From positions 97,316,001 to 97,380,000 of the forward strand of contig OX465598.1 of NCBI GenBank assembly GCA_950022295.1: DNA of 64,000 nucleotides, given 5' to 3'. The notes below the pieces were generated by a model. That model saw only the letters and a program-made list of their open reading frames with translations. It was not told the DNA's origin and searched no databases. Positions 44,367 to 57,293 of the stretch are shown piece after piece; the stretch's first letter is position 1, and every line of letters starts with the position of its first letter. The translations under genes and the position numbers were made by a program. This DNA comes from Bromus sterilis. Its lineage: Eukaryota; Streptophyta; Magnoliopsida; Poales; Poaceae.

Positions 44367-47300
44367 ATGTCTGCTGAGGAATCATATGGTTCTCATAGTC
44401 TCACTTCATTTGCAGCTCAGCTTGAACGCACAATTCCTCAGACATCTCAGCTGAAGAAAATGGCTCCTCGGCGTAAGCATACTGATACCGCTAAAGACCT
44501 TCCTCCTGAACTCTATGAGAGGATGAAGACTCCCGAAAGAGAAACTACTGATGAACGAAAGAAACGGGTACAGAAGATCACGAGGGAATGGGCCAAGCGC
44601 TGGGTGGCCTATCAATGGCTTAATCCTCAGCATGAGGAAATGTTTGCAGTTAATCCACCACTAAAGACCTTGGGTATCAAGGCTCGACCTCCCCCAGCTC
44701 CTGGAGTCATTCCTGATCCCACAACACTGCATACTCCTGAAGACTTTCCTGCTGCACATGAACAGTACCTCAAGCGCACTCGCAGCCGTGTCAAGAATCT
44801 GGTCCGTGACTTGACTGCTTCAATACAAATTCCGCCTCAAGATCAGTCTCAACCCAGACACCAACCACCGCCTCAGCACCGCAAAAAGGCTCCTGGCATG
44901 AAACCTTCTCAGAAGACCTCAGCTCAGCCTCAAGTTATTGGCTCCTCATGTCAACGCACGGATAGGGCTTCCCCCTCCTCAAGGATACGCACTGATGAAT
45001 CTGGTGCTCCTGAGGCCTCAACCACAATGCCTCAGCCTCAGCTGAAGACCAAAACTGTTCTTCAACGCGGCCCTCGCCCCTCACCAAAGAAAACTGCTAT
45101 GCGTGGCGCCATTCATCATACTCCTCAATCCTCTGATGATGAAGATGAATTTGAGGATTTGGCCGGCTTCGTCGCCACTGAAGCTGATAAGATTGAATAC
45201 GTGCGTGCTGCGGCCAGACGCAAAGCTGAAGCAACGGGTTCAGAAATCCCGCTTCTCCTTGATCCCAAGAAGATCTTGGAGTACATTGAAATTTGGTCTG
45301 TTAAGCCTGACACTCCGCTTGATGATTTGGACATTCCGAAAGACATCAAGTTCTATGTTCAACAGTTCTTCATAAATGAGATTCATCAACGTGATTTTCA
45401 GAAACAGTTGAAGGCCAAACTGAAGAAAGTCCACAGTGACTTCAAGAAGAAACCTATCACTGAAGTTACTCCTCAGGAGTTTACTGAACGTCAATGCGAA
45501 GTTCAACGTCTCAACATTGAGTTCGTTGCCAATCGTGCTTATATTGGTCAATCCAAGGAACGGATCTCACAACAGATGACCAAGTTGATGAAGCTTCAAC
45601 AGCCTGCTGATGCCTCTGCCAAAAGCCTCAAGCGCACGCCTGAAGCACAACCCTCAACTCCACCTCCTGCAAAGAAGCCTCTGTTGAGGATCCCATTGAT
45701 GCTACACCCCTTTCCTCAGCTCCTCCTACAACACAGCCCGCTGATACCACCATTCATATCACTGCTGCCTCAACTCCACCTCAAAATCCTCAGCGCAGCT
45801 TAATAGTCTTCACTCCACCCCCTACTGCAACACCCATTGTTCCAACTCCACCGTCCCCACCGCCACCAGTTATCACTGAGGTTGAAGACATGGACGTTGA
45901 TATTATGGATGATGGAACTCCTCGCATTTATGATGAGGACTATGGGCTGACAAACTCACCCACTCATACTGTCTTCTCACCTGAACCTCACTCCAACACA
46001 GTGACCGAGGTGCTTCCTGACACTTCACTGCAGTCTGAAGCCTCTGTTGGTGCATCGTCCTCAGCGTCTGATGCTGATGACCCCGAAGCCTCTAGTGCTC
46101 CAACAAATTCTGCTGCTAATACTGATGCTGCAGCAAACACCACCACTGATACTGATGCAGCTGACACTACAACTGCTGATCCTCAGCCAGACCCACCTGC
46201 TGCTGAAACTGAAGCTGAAGCCGACCAAAGCACAACTGCCCCTCCTGAAGCAGAAACCAGTACAAATGCTGAAGCCTCAAAGGATGGCTCTGAAGACAAA
46301 CATGTCACATCACCTCGTCTCCCCAAGGACATCAACACATCTGTGCCTGATGCATCTGCAGCGACTCCACCTCAGCCTCAAGCTACTCTTCAGATTGAAG
46401 TGCCTCAAGCGCCTTCCCCACCTCAAGGCCCAGTTCAAGCTCGGTCCTTGTGTCCAAAGCAGAAGCGACCATTCTTCCGTGACCTTGAAGCTGATGATAC
46501 TCCAAGCTTTGATGCTACTGATTTCTTCAACGCCATGAGTTTCTTTCAAGAGGGGATTCAAAATCCGTATCACTCTGCTCCACCTCGAAAGTTGCTGAGG
46601 TTCTGGACTGCCACTCAGAAGAACTACTATGCTTCAGTGCTCTACAATCAAAACAAACTGTTTCCTCACAAACACATCCCTCTGATAGATATGGAAGCCC
46701 TTCCTTGCTTCAACAATGTGCTTCAGGATCTGCATCATGCCAATCTGCTTCATTTATGCTCTGAATGCATACACTGGAATGAAGAGCCTGTGCTTCAGTT
46801 TTATGCCACGTTGTATGTTTCAGGAAATCCTCTAGATATCAACACCTGGGTCCTCGAGTGGATGACTGAGCATCATCACTACACCATCACTGTTCCTGAA
46901 GCAATTGACATTCTTGAGTTGCCTCAGTGCACTTCCCCTGCTGCCTGCTCCTATGGGTCTCAAATACTTCGAGATGACCTGATGAACATGCTCATGAAGC
47001 CTCAGGCCCCTGAAGCCCCAGCTCGCACAAAGTTTCCAGTCTCTGAGCTTCAGTATCTGCCGAGCACACTGTATCGGATTCTGGCGAAGACCTTCTGCCC
47101 CATCAAAGGCTATGAATCCTCTGCTGAAGAACTCATTGGTGTCATGAAGAACATACTTCACAACCTCTGCATGTCTGGGCCAATCAATGTTCCTGACTTC
47201 TTCTTCAGAACTCTAGTTGATGCTGCACAGAATCCGCATATCCTGAAGCCATACGCGCCTTGGATCATGAAGCTAATTCGTGCAGTGACTAGAATTGATT

Positions 47301-47905
47301 TCCAACCTGATCACCCGAATCACAGGACTTATCTGCCACCTGTCGAAGTGCTTCAGCATACTATTGCTTCAAATGACAAAGGCAAAGGCATCTTCTATGA
47401 AGAAGTTCTCCCGACCAATTCCCTCGGTGGAAATATTCATCATCCTCAGTCTCGCACAACTGATGAAACAAGTACTCATGCCTCAACTGAGGATACAACT
47501 CAGGCTCGAGTGATGACTGATCGAGAGCTTCTGATTAGTCTTCATCAGAAAGTTGATAGAAATCATGACTGGGTAAAGCGTCAGTTTTCTGAGATTCTCA
47601 GCTATATGGCTCACACGCATTCTTCTGTGAAGAAAGTGCATCAGTATGCTCATCATACATATCAACATCTTGATGCACTGATGCGAGAATTAATCACCCC
47701 TAACGACCTTGCCAAGTTGGAGCTTCAACAGCCTCCAATTCCTGCCATCAGACCCCCAAGACAATTCAGACGCTGCACAACTCCTCCTCCGGGAATGGAT
47801 TCTTATTCTTCAAACCAGGAGATGACTGTCGAAGAAGCTGAAGACACTGCTGGATGTCCTCACACTGCAACGGATTGCCTCAGGCGTGACTCACCTCAGC
47901 CTTGA
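44367..47905 (+). pseudogene. Element A env-like ORF (Sirevirus ORF3), one frameshift
   Basis: Long third coding region after pol, of unknown biochemical function, at the position of env in retroviruses. The first open part (44367-45803) begins MSAEESYGSHSLTSFAAQLE and has a proline-rich middle, then a charged coiled-coil-prone region (about 45160-45600). A frameshift near 45680 leads to the second part (45890-47905): an Asp/Ala/Thr-rich low-complexity linker, a globular domain with FDATDFFNAMSFFQEG and DFFFRTLVDAAQNPHILKPY, and a C-terminus ending LRRDSPQP. I see no convincing signal peptide or membrane span, so an envelope role is doubtful. The start is preceded by TTCTGTCACAG|GTACATG, a strong splice acceptor. 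Confidence 0.75.
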
Positions 47906-48407
47906 AGCAACTTCAAAGGGGCGTTAGCTTCAGTTTTTCCCTTTTTGTTCATTTTATGACAAAGGGGGAGAAATCTGTTAGTCTTCAAGCGGGTTTTAGT
48001 TATGGGGTTCTTCAGTTACAACTCTCGTTCTTCAGTTTTTTTTGTAACGAGCTGTAAACTGTAATTTTGGTGTTTGCCTGATACTATTCCTCAGTTACCA
48101 CATGCTATTTCCTCAAGTTTATCATATATGCATGTGATTGTCTCTGCAAACACCTCTCTCAGTGCGTTGTTTAATTTCCTCAAACACTTCATAACATGCA
48201 CTGCTTCAGAAATGCCTGGATATAGGGGGAGCTCCTCATATACCTCAAAATGCTTTAGATATTAAACATTCTTCAACTTATATGCATATCCTTAGGGGGA
48301 GCTTCATTATATCCAGCTTAATGATAAAAATGTTCTTCAAAGTTTTTATTCTTCAAACTCATAATTTTATCCCCGTTGAAGCTTAACCTGATTGTCATCA
48401 AATCACC

Positions 48408-48421
48408 AAAAAGGGGGAGAT
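48408..48421 (+). other. Polypurine tract of element A
   Basis: AAAAAGGGGGAGAT directly before the 3' LTR; identical in copy B (34387-34400, minus strand). Confidence 0.85.
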
Positions 48422-49954
48422 TGTAAGTGCATCAAGTGCCCTCCCCTTGAGGTTTTGGAGTTTGATGACAAAACGGTTAAGGGACTAATGTGTTTGTGAG
48501 TATACACAGGAGAACAGTCCCTGCTGAGGTGTTTAACCACCAATGTCGACCCCCCAAAATGTTGAGGAACATTGGAGAAAACGGTGCGTTTCCTGAAGAA
48601 TGAAGTCGCGCGAAATCCTGAGGAAACAGGATCCTGAAGCGTTCGGTTGAAGCTGAAGCTGAGGACGATCCTGAGGAAGTTCGCGCTGAAGACGAAGTTG
48701 AAGCGTAGTCTTCGCTAAGACTTTTTATACTTCTTGAGTCATAGGAAAACACCGCACTGTTGGAGGGGTTGAAGAAAACGAGTTCCGAAGGTCTGAGGAA
48801 GTGCTCAGTTAGGAATCCTGAAGAAAAACCCTGAAGAAATCTCCTGTAGTAGAAGTTCAGTTCCTCGGGTGTCTGAGACCTTGTTCTTTAGGACACTGAG
48901 GAATCTGTCTTCGGTTGAGGAGTCTGGAGACTGCGAGTGCAGTTCTCCTAAAGAGAGAGAAATCTCCTGCAGTAGAAGTTCAGTCCTCATGTGTCTGAGA
49001 CGTTGTTCTTCAGGACACTGAGGTAACTAACTTCGGTTGAGGAGTCTGGAGAGAGAATACTTTGACCGTGCCATGTGTTGCGTGGTGAGAGGCTAGAACT
49101 TGTCTAGCAACGGTCATTTCCGAGGGCATGAGAGTAATTGCATGCATGGGCATTTATGTCCTTTCACCTCGGGTTGCTCCGCGGCTATAAATAGCCACCC
49201 CCAGCCCCATTTGTGGGTTGGCTGCTCCGAGAGAAAAACTGACACTTGTCATTTGAGAGCAACCCACCTCTGAGGAAACTGAAGAACCTATGTGAGGAAA
49301 ACCACCAGCCTGAGTAGTTGAGCATTTCTGAGGAAGTCGGTTTGAGTGATCCGAAGCTTTTTACTCTTGAAGACTGTGATCTTCCAGCCAGTGTAGAAGT
49401 CTTCAGTCTGAGGAAGTCAAGATGCAATTGTGACTTCCCGGAGTGACTGAGTCTGTAAAGGTTTCGGGAGTCTACCTTGAAGACTCGCCTGAGTTATTGG
49501 ACGGGGTCTGAGGACTTTAGTTCAAGGAGAACAAGGTGAAGACTATGTCTTCTGAGTTGAATCTCAGCCTCTCCAACCAGACGTAGAGTTGTCACAGCAA
49601 CTTGAACTGGTCTACCAAACCATTGTCTTCAATTTCTGGTGATATCTCTTCAATCTCTTAAGCCTCTGTATTATGTCTTCAGTATCTATGTTGACTGCTT
49701 GTGCTTCAGCTCTCCCTCTGCTATTAGTCTTCATACTATGCATCTGAAGCACTTCTGCTTATCTGAATTGATTTATTTCTGTTGCATTATGATGAGCTGC
49801 CCTGATGATTACATTCTGTGAAGTTTTATTTCTTCATGATTTTGGTTACTTCTTCAGCTTCATGATTGCTTCAGTCCTGAAGAAAATCAAAATCTGGTAG
49901 CAAAATTGAAAATCTCCCATTCACCCCCCCTCTGGTCGATATATTGCACTTTCA
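48422..49954 (+). repeat. Element A 3' LTR
   Basis: 1,533 bp, about 22 substitutions and no length change relative to the 5' LTR by my count. Confidence 0.92.
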
Positions 49955-49959
49955 GTGGG

Positions 49960-51273
49960 GCATCGGGCAAGCGTTTGAGGCCTTTAGTGGTGTCCTCAGG
50001 TGCTGTATCAGTGTGAGTTGAGGCCTTAGGAGCAACGGAGGAGTCGGGCTGCTGGAGCTTCATCAGATTTTGCATTTGTCGAGACATCCTTTCCTTGGAT
50101 TTGCCGATGTAGGCACATTGGGCAGCATATTCAGTGTTGAGGCGAAGAACCTCACATTGATACTCAATGAACTCCTGAGGAGTGACATCCGTGACAGGCT
50201 TCTTCTTAAAGTCACTGTGGACCTTCTTCAGTTGAGTCTTCAACTGCTTCTGAAGATCACGTTGATGAATCTCATTGATGAGGAACTGTTGGATGTAAAA
50301 CTTGATGTCTTTAGGTATGTCCAAATCATCACGAGGAGTATCAGGCTTGACAGTCCAGATGTCAATATATTCCAAGACCTTCTTGGGATCAAGGAGAAGT
50401 GGGATTTCAAAACCCGTTGCCTCAGCTTTGCGCCTGGCTGCAGCACGCACATACTCAATCTTTTGCTCTTCAGTTGCTACGAAGCCAGCCAAATCTTCAA
50501 ATTCATCTTCATCATCAGAGATGAATGACGCCTCGCATAGCAGTTTTCTTTGGTGAGGGTCGGGGGCCGCGTTGAAGAACAGTTTTGGTCTTCAGCTGAG
50601 GCCGAGGCATTGTGGTTGAGGCCTCAGGAGCACTGCCAGGCCCATCAATGCGAATTCTTGAGGCAGGGGCAGCATCGTCCGTGCGTTGGCATGAGGAACC
50701 TGGGGCATGAGGCTGTGCTGAGGACTTCTTTGAGGGCTTGATGCCAGGTGCCTTTCTGCGATGCTGAGCCTGAGGTTGTGGCCTAGGTTGAGGCTGAGCC
50801 TGAGATGGAATCTGCACTGAGGCAGTCAAGTCACGGACCAGACTCTTTACTCGGCTGGCACTGTGCTTGAGGTATTGCTGATAGGCATCAGGAAAGTCCT
50901 CAGGGGTCCGCAGGGTTGTGCGATCAGGAGTGATCCTCGGTTCAGGAGGAGGTCGAGCCTTGATACCCAAGGTCTTCAGTGGCGGATTGACAACAAACAT
51001 TTCCTCATGCTGAGGATTGACCCATTGATATGCAGCCCATCGCTTGGCCCATTCCCGTGTAATCTTATGGACCCGAAGCTTTCGTTCTCCAGCGTTTTCA
51101 CGCTTCGGAGTCTTCAGTTTGGCATAGAGCTCAGGAGGCAAATCTTTACCAGTATCAGTGAACTTGCGACGAGGAGCCATTTGCTTCAGTGGTGGAGACT
51201 GAGGAATGGTACGTTCGAGCTGAGCTCCAAATGAAGTGAGACTATGAGAACCATACGATTCCTCAGCAGACAT
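49960..51273 (-). pseudogene. Element B env-like ORF, N-terminal part
   Basis: Begins MSAEESYGSHSLTSFGAQLE at 51273 and is open to 50515, then shifts frame and is open again from 50492 to the element A junction (LAGFVATE-like stretch, DIPKDIKFYIQQFLINEI, SKERMSRQMQNLMKLQQ). It is homologous to 44367-45680 in A. The splice acceptor and TATA box upstream are conserved. Confidence 0.78.
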
Positions 51274-52173
51274 GTACCTGTGACAGAATTAAGTTGCAAG
51301 GGAAGTGGGGTACGGTTATATGCGTTCATGAGGAATAGGCTGAGGAAAGAAAAATAATGAGGCATAGGTATAGGTCTCAGAAAGCTAGCAATTGAGGCAT
51401 AAGCGTACCAGGACTGATGCAAATGCTGAGCAACCACGAGTCAGTCTTCCCCGGCGACGACGAACTATGGCGACATTAGCACAAGAGCTTGAGGAGCTCA
51501 AGGGCGGCGGCGCGAGAGGGAGAGGATAGGTGGGGGGAAATGACCGTGGGGTGGATGGCTATTTATAGAGGGGTGAAAGCTGAGGGGTTGCGCTATTTGT
51601 GGACAGGATTGCCCCTGACGGTTGGGATCCTTAGTGGTTATCATAATGATGGATATGCACGACGTGCGGTAAGATCTCAACAGAATAAAGAAAATCGTAA
51701 CTGATAATCCTCAATTTTGGGAACCCGAGGACAAACACTGAGGATGAAGACAAATGGTCTCAGGTTGAGGAATACATGATTTCCAAACGAACGCATATGA
51801 GATAGAAAGAATGGATAAGTGAGCACAGAGGGACGGGTCCGATCACGTTCACCTAGATGAAGAAGAAAATGCTGAGGAATAATAACTATAAGTGAATGCT
51901 GTTGAGGACAAACACGGTAATCATCAGGATGAAGACTTCAACTGAGGAAACTGAGGATCAACAGATCCTGAGGAATTTGGGCGGTGGTGCTACCCACCTT
52001 ATAGGGAATGAGACACTTGATACCATACAATTATCATATGGATCTTGAGTCAATTCCACGTTAATTTCTTCACACTTAGCAAGGTAGTTACTCATGACTT
52101 GAGGAGTACGATGCATCGTGTGTTGTACATCAGGATGCTTCAATATTGTTTAAGCGTTAGGATGTGTGTCCAT

Positions 52174-53663
52174 TCACTGGACATTTGTGGAATCTAAGAT
52201 ATTTATCTCACACCTCAGAGTGCTAAATCGCTTCTCATCCAAAGGCTTAGTGAATATATCAGCAAGTTGGTCTTCAGTCTTCACGTGGCTGATGACGATG
52301 TCTTCCTTCAATACATGATCCCGAAGAAAGTGATATCGAATCTCAATGTGCTTCGTCCTCGAGTGTTGTACTAGAATCTAAGAGATCTTGATGGCACTCT
52401 CATTGTCACATAGTAGTGGTACTTTCTTCAGGTTGATGCCATAGTCCTTCAGAGTTTGCTTCATCCAAAGAAGCTGTGAGCAGCTTGCACCCGCAGCAAT
52501 GTATTCAGCTTCAGTAGTGGAGAGGGAGACACAGTTCTGCTTCTTCGATGACCAGCACACCAGAGAACGTCCGAGGAAATGACATGTTCCTGAGGTAGAC
52601 TTCCGATCCACTCGATCTCCAGCATAATCTGAGTTTGAGTACCCAACGAGATCCAGCTGTGTGCCTTTTGGATACCATAAGCCTAGCGACGGGGTGTGAG
52701 CCAAATATCGAAGAATTCGTTTCACCGCTTGGTGATGCGATTCCTTAGGTGCCGCTTGGAATCGGGCACACATGCAAACGCTCAACATTATATCAGGCCT
52801 AGATGCACATAGATATAGCAGAGAACCTATCATGGAACGGTATACCTTTTGATCATAGTCCTTGCCATTTTCATCAGGGCCTAGTTGCCCATTTGTAGGC
52901 ATCGGTGTCTTGATACCCTTGCAGTCTTGCATCCCGAATTTCTTCAGGCACTCCTTGAGGTACTTCTCCTGAGAGATGAAGATGCCGTCGCGTTGTTGAC
53001 GAATTTGAAGCCCTAAGAAGAACTTCAGTTCACCCATCATGGACATCTGATACTGTTCACTCATCAAGAATGCAATATTTTCACTGTATTTCTTGTTAGT
53101 GCATCCAAATATAATGTCATCAACATAAATTTGACATATGAATAATGCATCATCATATTATTTTGTGAAAAGAGTTGGATCGAGGGAACCAGATTTGAAG
53201 CCCTTGCTGATGAGGAAGTCCCTTAGTGTGTCATACCAAGCCCTAGGGGCTTGCTTTAGTCAATACAGGGCTTTCTTCAATCTGTACACCATTCAGGTTT
53301 CTTTGCATCTTCAAAACCTGGGGGTTGAGCAACATATACTTCTTCCTCGATATTACCATTGAGGAATGCACTTTTCACATCCATTTGATATAACTTGATA
53401 TTATGATGGTTAGCGAATGCAAGCATAATATGAATGGACTCAAGTCTAGCAACATGAGCGAAGGTTTCACCGAAGTCGATCCCCTCGACTTGTGTGTATC
53501 CTTGTGCTACGAGACGAGCTTTGTTTCTGATGACTTGTCCATCTTCATCGAGTTTGTTGCGGTAGATCCACTTCGTGCCGATGACATTGTGAACTCGAGG
53601 ATCAGGACGTTTGACTAATTTCCAAACATCATTCAGTTTGAACTGAAGAAGTTTGTCTTGCAT
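52174..53663 (-). pseudogene. Element B RT and RNase H
   Basis: 53663-53277 carries TKWIYRNKLDEDG through PPGFEDAKK. The KALYGLKQ region is damaged: TAT-TGA stands for Tyr-Gly near 53260, with further stops. YVDD survives near 53125. 53067-52378 is open through LKFFLGLQI, TPMPTNGQLGPDENGKD, KSTSGTCHFLG and TEAEYIA. A TAG at about 52378 follows SAIKIS, and the frame then runs to TGA at 52174. Confidence 0.85.
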
Positions 53664-53672
53664 CGCCTGAAT

Positions 53673-54745
53673 CTATTCCGCTTCTCGGAATGCCTCAGTG
53701 ACTTTGGTGGGCTCTGAAATTGATACAAACAAGAAATGCCCACAAAAGTTAGCTATACGATTAGCTCTTGCACGAGTGAGAGGACCTGGTAGATTGACGT
53801 CGGCGAGGATTCTGTCCACTCCGATGTTCTTGAACTCAGTGCCGTTGTCGCTTCGAATGTGCTTGATCTTCAGGTTGTAGTTGTTCATGACTCGCTGGGC
53901 GAAGCGCTTGAAGATTGCTGGGGTTTCTGACTTATAGAGAAGAAAATGCACCCAAGTGTATCGTGAGAAATCATCAACAATAACAAGACCATACATACTA
54001 CCTCCAAAGCTTGAATACTTTGGAGGGCCGAATAGATCGCTAGATGCTTGGCCTTGGTCATCTTTCCAGCTTCGCACGCACCACACAACCGGTCCTTTGA
54101 GAATCTGATTTCCTCAATCCCGAGGACATGTTTCTTCAGAACCAGCTTCTGTAGATTAATCATTCCGGCGTGGCCGAGTCTTCGATGCCATAGCCAGCAT
54201 TCTGAGGCTCGAGCCATTAGGCATGTAGCAACCTGAGGACCTTCAGAAAAATCTACAATATACAGATCACCTTTCCTAACTCCACTGAAGACAATGGAGT
54301 TATCGCTAACCATATAGACTACACAACCATATCTTCCGAAGAGAACAACGAGATCAAGATCACATAGCATAGAGACAGACATCAAGTTGTATCCAAGGGA
54401 TTCAACAAGCATGACTTTGTCAATATGTTGGTCTCGAGAGATGGCAACTCTGCCGAGACCCAATACCTTACTTTTACCTTTATCGACGAAGGTGATGGTT
54501 TTCTTTGAAGAAGGACTCAGAGATGATTCCATAAGAAGGCTTCTGTCACCAGTCATGTGATTTGTGCATCCACTGTCCATCACCCATTCAGTCCTTCCCT
54601 GCAAAGGAATTAGTATCTCATACAACAAGTTATGAGCCAGTCTTAGCTTGAAGAATTTATGGTTCCTCAGAATTAATTCCTCAGGACGTTCCTCAGGATT
54701 GATTCTATGAAACCAAACAATATAAATTTCCTTCAACTGAATCAA
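53673..54745 (-). pseudogene. Element B protease and internally deleted integrase
   Basis: The protease motif VMDSGCTNHMTGD (near 54560) and the integrase zinc-binding motif are intact. A loss of about 45 bp shifts the frame just before DLFGP (near 54030). After IRSDNGTEFKN (near 53840) the frame jumps directly to VDRILADVNLPGPLTRARAN, so about 750 bp of A-equivalent sequence, including the catalytic Glu, is missing. The joint lies in GTGGA, shared by both flanks in A. Confidence 0.85.
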
Positions 54746-54868
54746 ATGATGTTGTCCTGGGCATATGATCTGCAGAATTTATGATTGCCTCATGACATGT
54801 CCCTGCAAAGATGATCAGTTCTTCTTTACCACCCACATCTTAATGGGTGGTTTTGAGGTATATGAGGA

Positions 54869-57226
54869 CTAATGAGAGCGATGAGACCTAATGGGACGTG
54901 AGATGGTGATATCAGGATAAACAAATGAATAAGCATTCTTATGAGGGGCTTCCCTGTGAACAAAATGGTTAGCTGATACATGATGATAACCATTTCCATT
55001 TGAGGTATCGTCCTCAGATGATACCCTCAGCTCATTTGCATCTGTATTCACAGGAAAGTTAGTGATGAGATCCTTCTGAACCCAGATCTTCTTGACTGGA
55101 GGATCGTTCCTGCAGTTAGTTCCGATGTATCTGGCGAATACCTCCCCATTAACATCCTTAAACAGTTTATAGTTTGAGTCAAAAGACTCAATCACCACAT
55201 CTAAGGAAACATCATCATAACCAGATAAAGTGTAGGGATCAGGAGGAGGCATCTTTTCCCGAACCCAAGTGGTCTCTGGATATTGTTCAGGTTTCCAGTA
55301 AGACCCATCAAGGTTGAGTTTCCGAGTGAATGCGACACCTTCTTTCCTCGGATTCCTGTTGAGAATCTGTTTCTTGAGGATGTCACAAAGAATCTGATGT
55401 CCTTTCAGACTCTTGAACATGCCAGTTTCCAGTAGACTCTTCAACCTAGCATTTTCTTCAAGAATGACTATGGTGTCCTCAGATGAGGGGTTAGATACCA
55501 CAGAAGCAATAGAAATAATAGAGTCTGAAGACATTGAAGAACTAGGCACAGAAGTAATACGGTCATGTTCAATGCATTTCAAACAGGGAGGATTAAATCC
55601 TTCTTGTGGCATGATGATCTGTTGGGAGAGGAGTGAATCATTTTTTTTCCTCAGATCGTCATGATACATCCTCACGCGTTCAAGTTCTTGCTTCCTCATG
55701 AGGAACTCATGAGCCAGCTTCTCATGATCGGTGAGGAGTGCCTCATGGCGACTGAACAAGTCATCAAACTTTGACTGAAGAATTTTTGATTCATCAGTCA
55801 ATTTTTGAGTCTTCGTCATTTCCTCAACCAACATATCATCACTCTTGTTTAGTGAGGTCCGAATCTTTTCAAGTGCACGTTGTTGCTTAGATGCAAGTTT
55901 AGCATAGTTTTCATCAGGTTCTTCATCAGAGGGATCATCCGATGTTGAGTAAGTAGATACCTTGGAGGACTTGGCCATGAAGCAGAAGGCAGGGGTTGTG
56001 TCTTAAGCTTCATCATCAACATGCGACGGATCAGATTCTTCAGTGCTGAAGATTGACTTGGAGACAAGCGACGTGGCAAGAGCCAGACCAGCCACACCCT
56101 CAGATTCTTCAGATTCTTCTTCCTCAGCATCAGGGCCGGAACCAGATTCTTCAGAGTCCAATTCTTTGCCGAGATATGCGCGAGCCTTACGGGAGTTGCT
56201 ATTCCTGTATCCAGCAGACTTTGAGGATCTTGAAGATTTCTTCTTTGTCTTTTCATCAGAACTGTCATCTTTCCCTTTCTTCTTCTTATTCTTCTTCTTC
56301 TTCTTCAGTTTAGCTTCCTTTTCCCATAGAGGACACTCAGCAATGTAATGCCCAGGTTTCTTGCATTTGTGGCAGACTCTCTTTCTTGTTTCAACAGAGT
56401 CATCATCTTTGCTTTTTCTTGACGAGGATCTTGAGGAATTTCCGAAGCGATTCTTCTTCGTGAATCTTTGGAACTTTCTGGTGAGGAGAGAAAGTTCCCG
56501 GCTGAGGGTTTCAGGATCATCAGTATCAGCCTCAGACTCTTCATCAGAGGACACTCTTCGTGCTCTAGCTTTTAACGCACGGACTTTAGGCGTGGAGCTG
56601 TACAAGTCTCGTTTTTCAGAGAGCTTCAGTTCATGAGCATTGAGGCGCTCGAGAATGTCAGCAGGATCCAGAGTCTTGAAGTCAGGTCTTTCTTGAATCA
56701 TCAGCGAAAGGAACTCAAACGAGTCATCCAGTGACCTCAGTAGTTTCTTCACCACCTCATGATCTGTGATATCAGCGGCACACAGTGCTTGAAGATCATT
56801 GGATATGTTAGTGAGTCTGTCAAAGGTTTGCTGCACATGCTCGTTGTCCAGCCTCTTGAACCTGTTGAAGAGACTGCGGAGTGTGTCAACTCGAGAGTCT
56901 CGTTGAGCAGAGACTCCTTCATTAACTTTTGACAGTCTTGTCCATATCTTCTTTGCAGTATCCAGACCACTAATATGGTTGAACCGAGCATTGTTGAGGT
57001 GACCACCAATAATGCTTCGAGCTTTTGCATCAAGATGCCAGTTCTTCTTGACAACTTCAGGAGCAGTCATTAAGGTAGCTTCAGGAATGCCTTGATCAAC
57101 AATATCCCACAGATCCTTGTCAATGGCTTCAAGATGCATCCTCATCTTGTTCTTCCAGTACGGGTAGTCTGTCCCATCGAAGATGGGGCAGTTTGAGGAA
57201 ACACTCATTGTACCTGAGGTCGACAT
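54869..57226 (-). pseudogene. Element B gag
   Basis: Same frame and layout as the A gag: MSTSGTMSVSSNCPIFDGTD at the start, CHKCKKPGHYIAEC near 56350, then a coiled-coil-prone region. It is broken by TAA at about 56003-56005 (Glu codon in A) and by a stop near 54869. A Lys-rich tract is longer than in A (KKKKKNKKKKGKD). Confidence 0.87.
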
Positions 57227-57293
57227 AACTAAAACTCTAGGTGGTTAAACCGAATCACACAAAACAAGGGAGTACCTTGATCTGATACCAATT

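Larger units (their letters stand above)
35935..49954 (+). mobile_element. Element A: near-complete Maximus-like Sirevirus (Ty1/copia), 14,020 bp
   Basis: Identical-length LTRs (35935-37467 and 48422-49954, 1,533 bp each), target duplication GTGGG on both sides (35930-35934 and 49955-49959), tRNA-iMet primer site, gag, protease-integrase-RT-RNase H in copia order, an additional long env-like region and a polypurine tract. I count about 22 differences between LTRs (about 1.4%), so it is the youngest element here. The large size, gag/pol stop and env-like ORF fit Sireviruses such as Triticeae Maximus. It is inserted into its relative B in opposite orientation. Confidence 0.93.
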
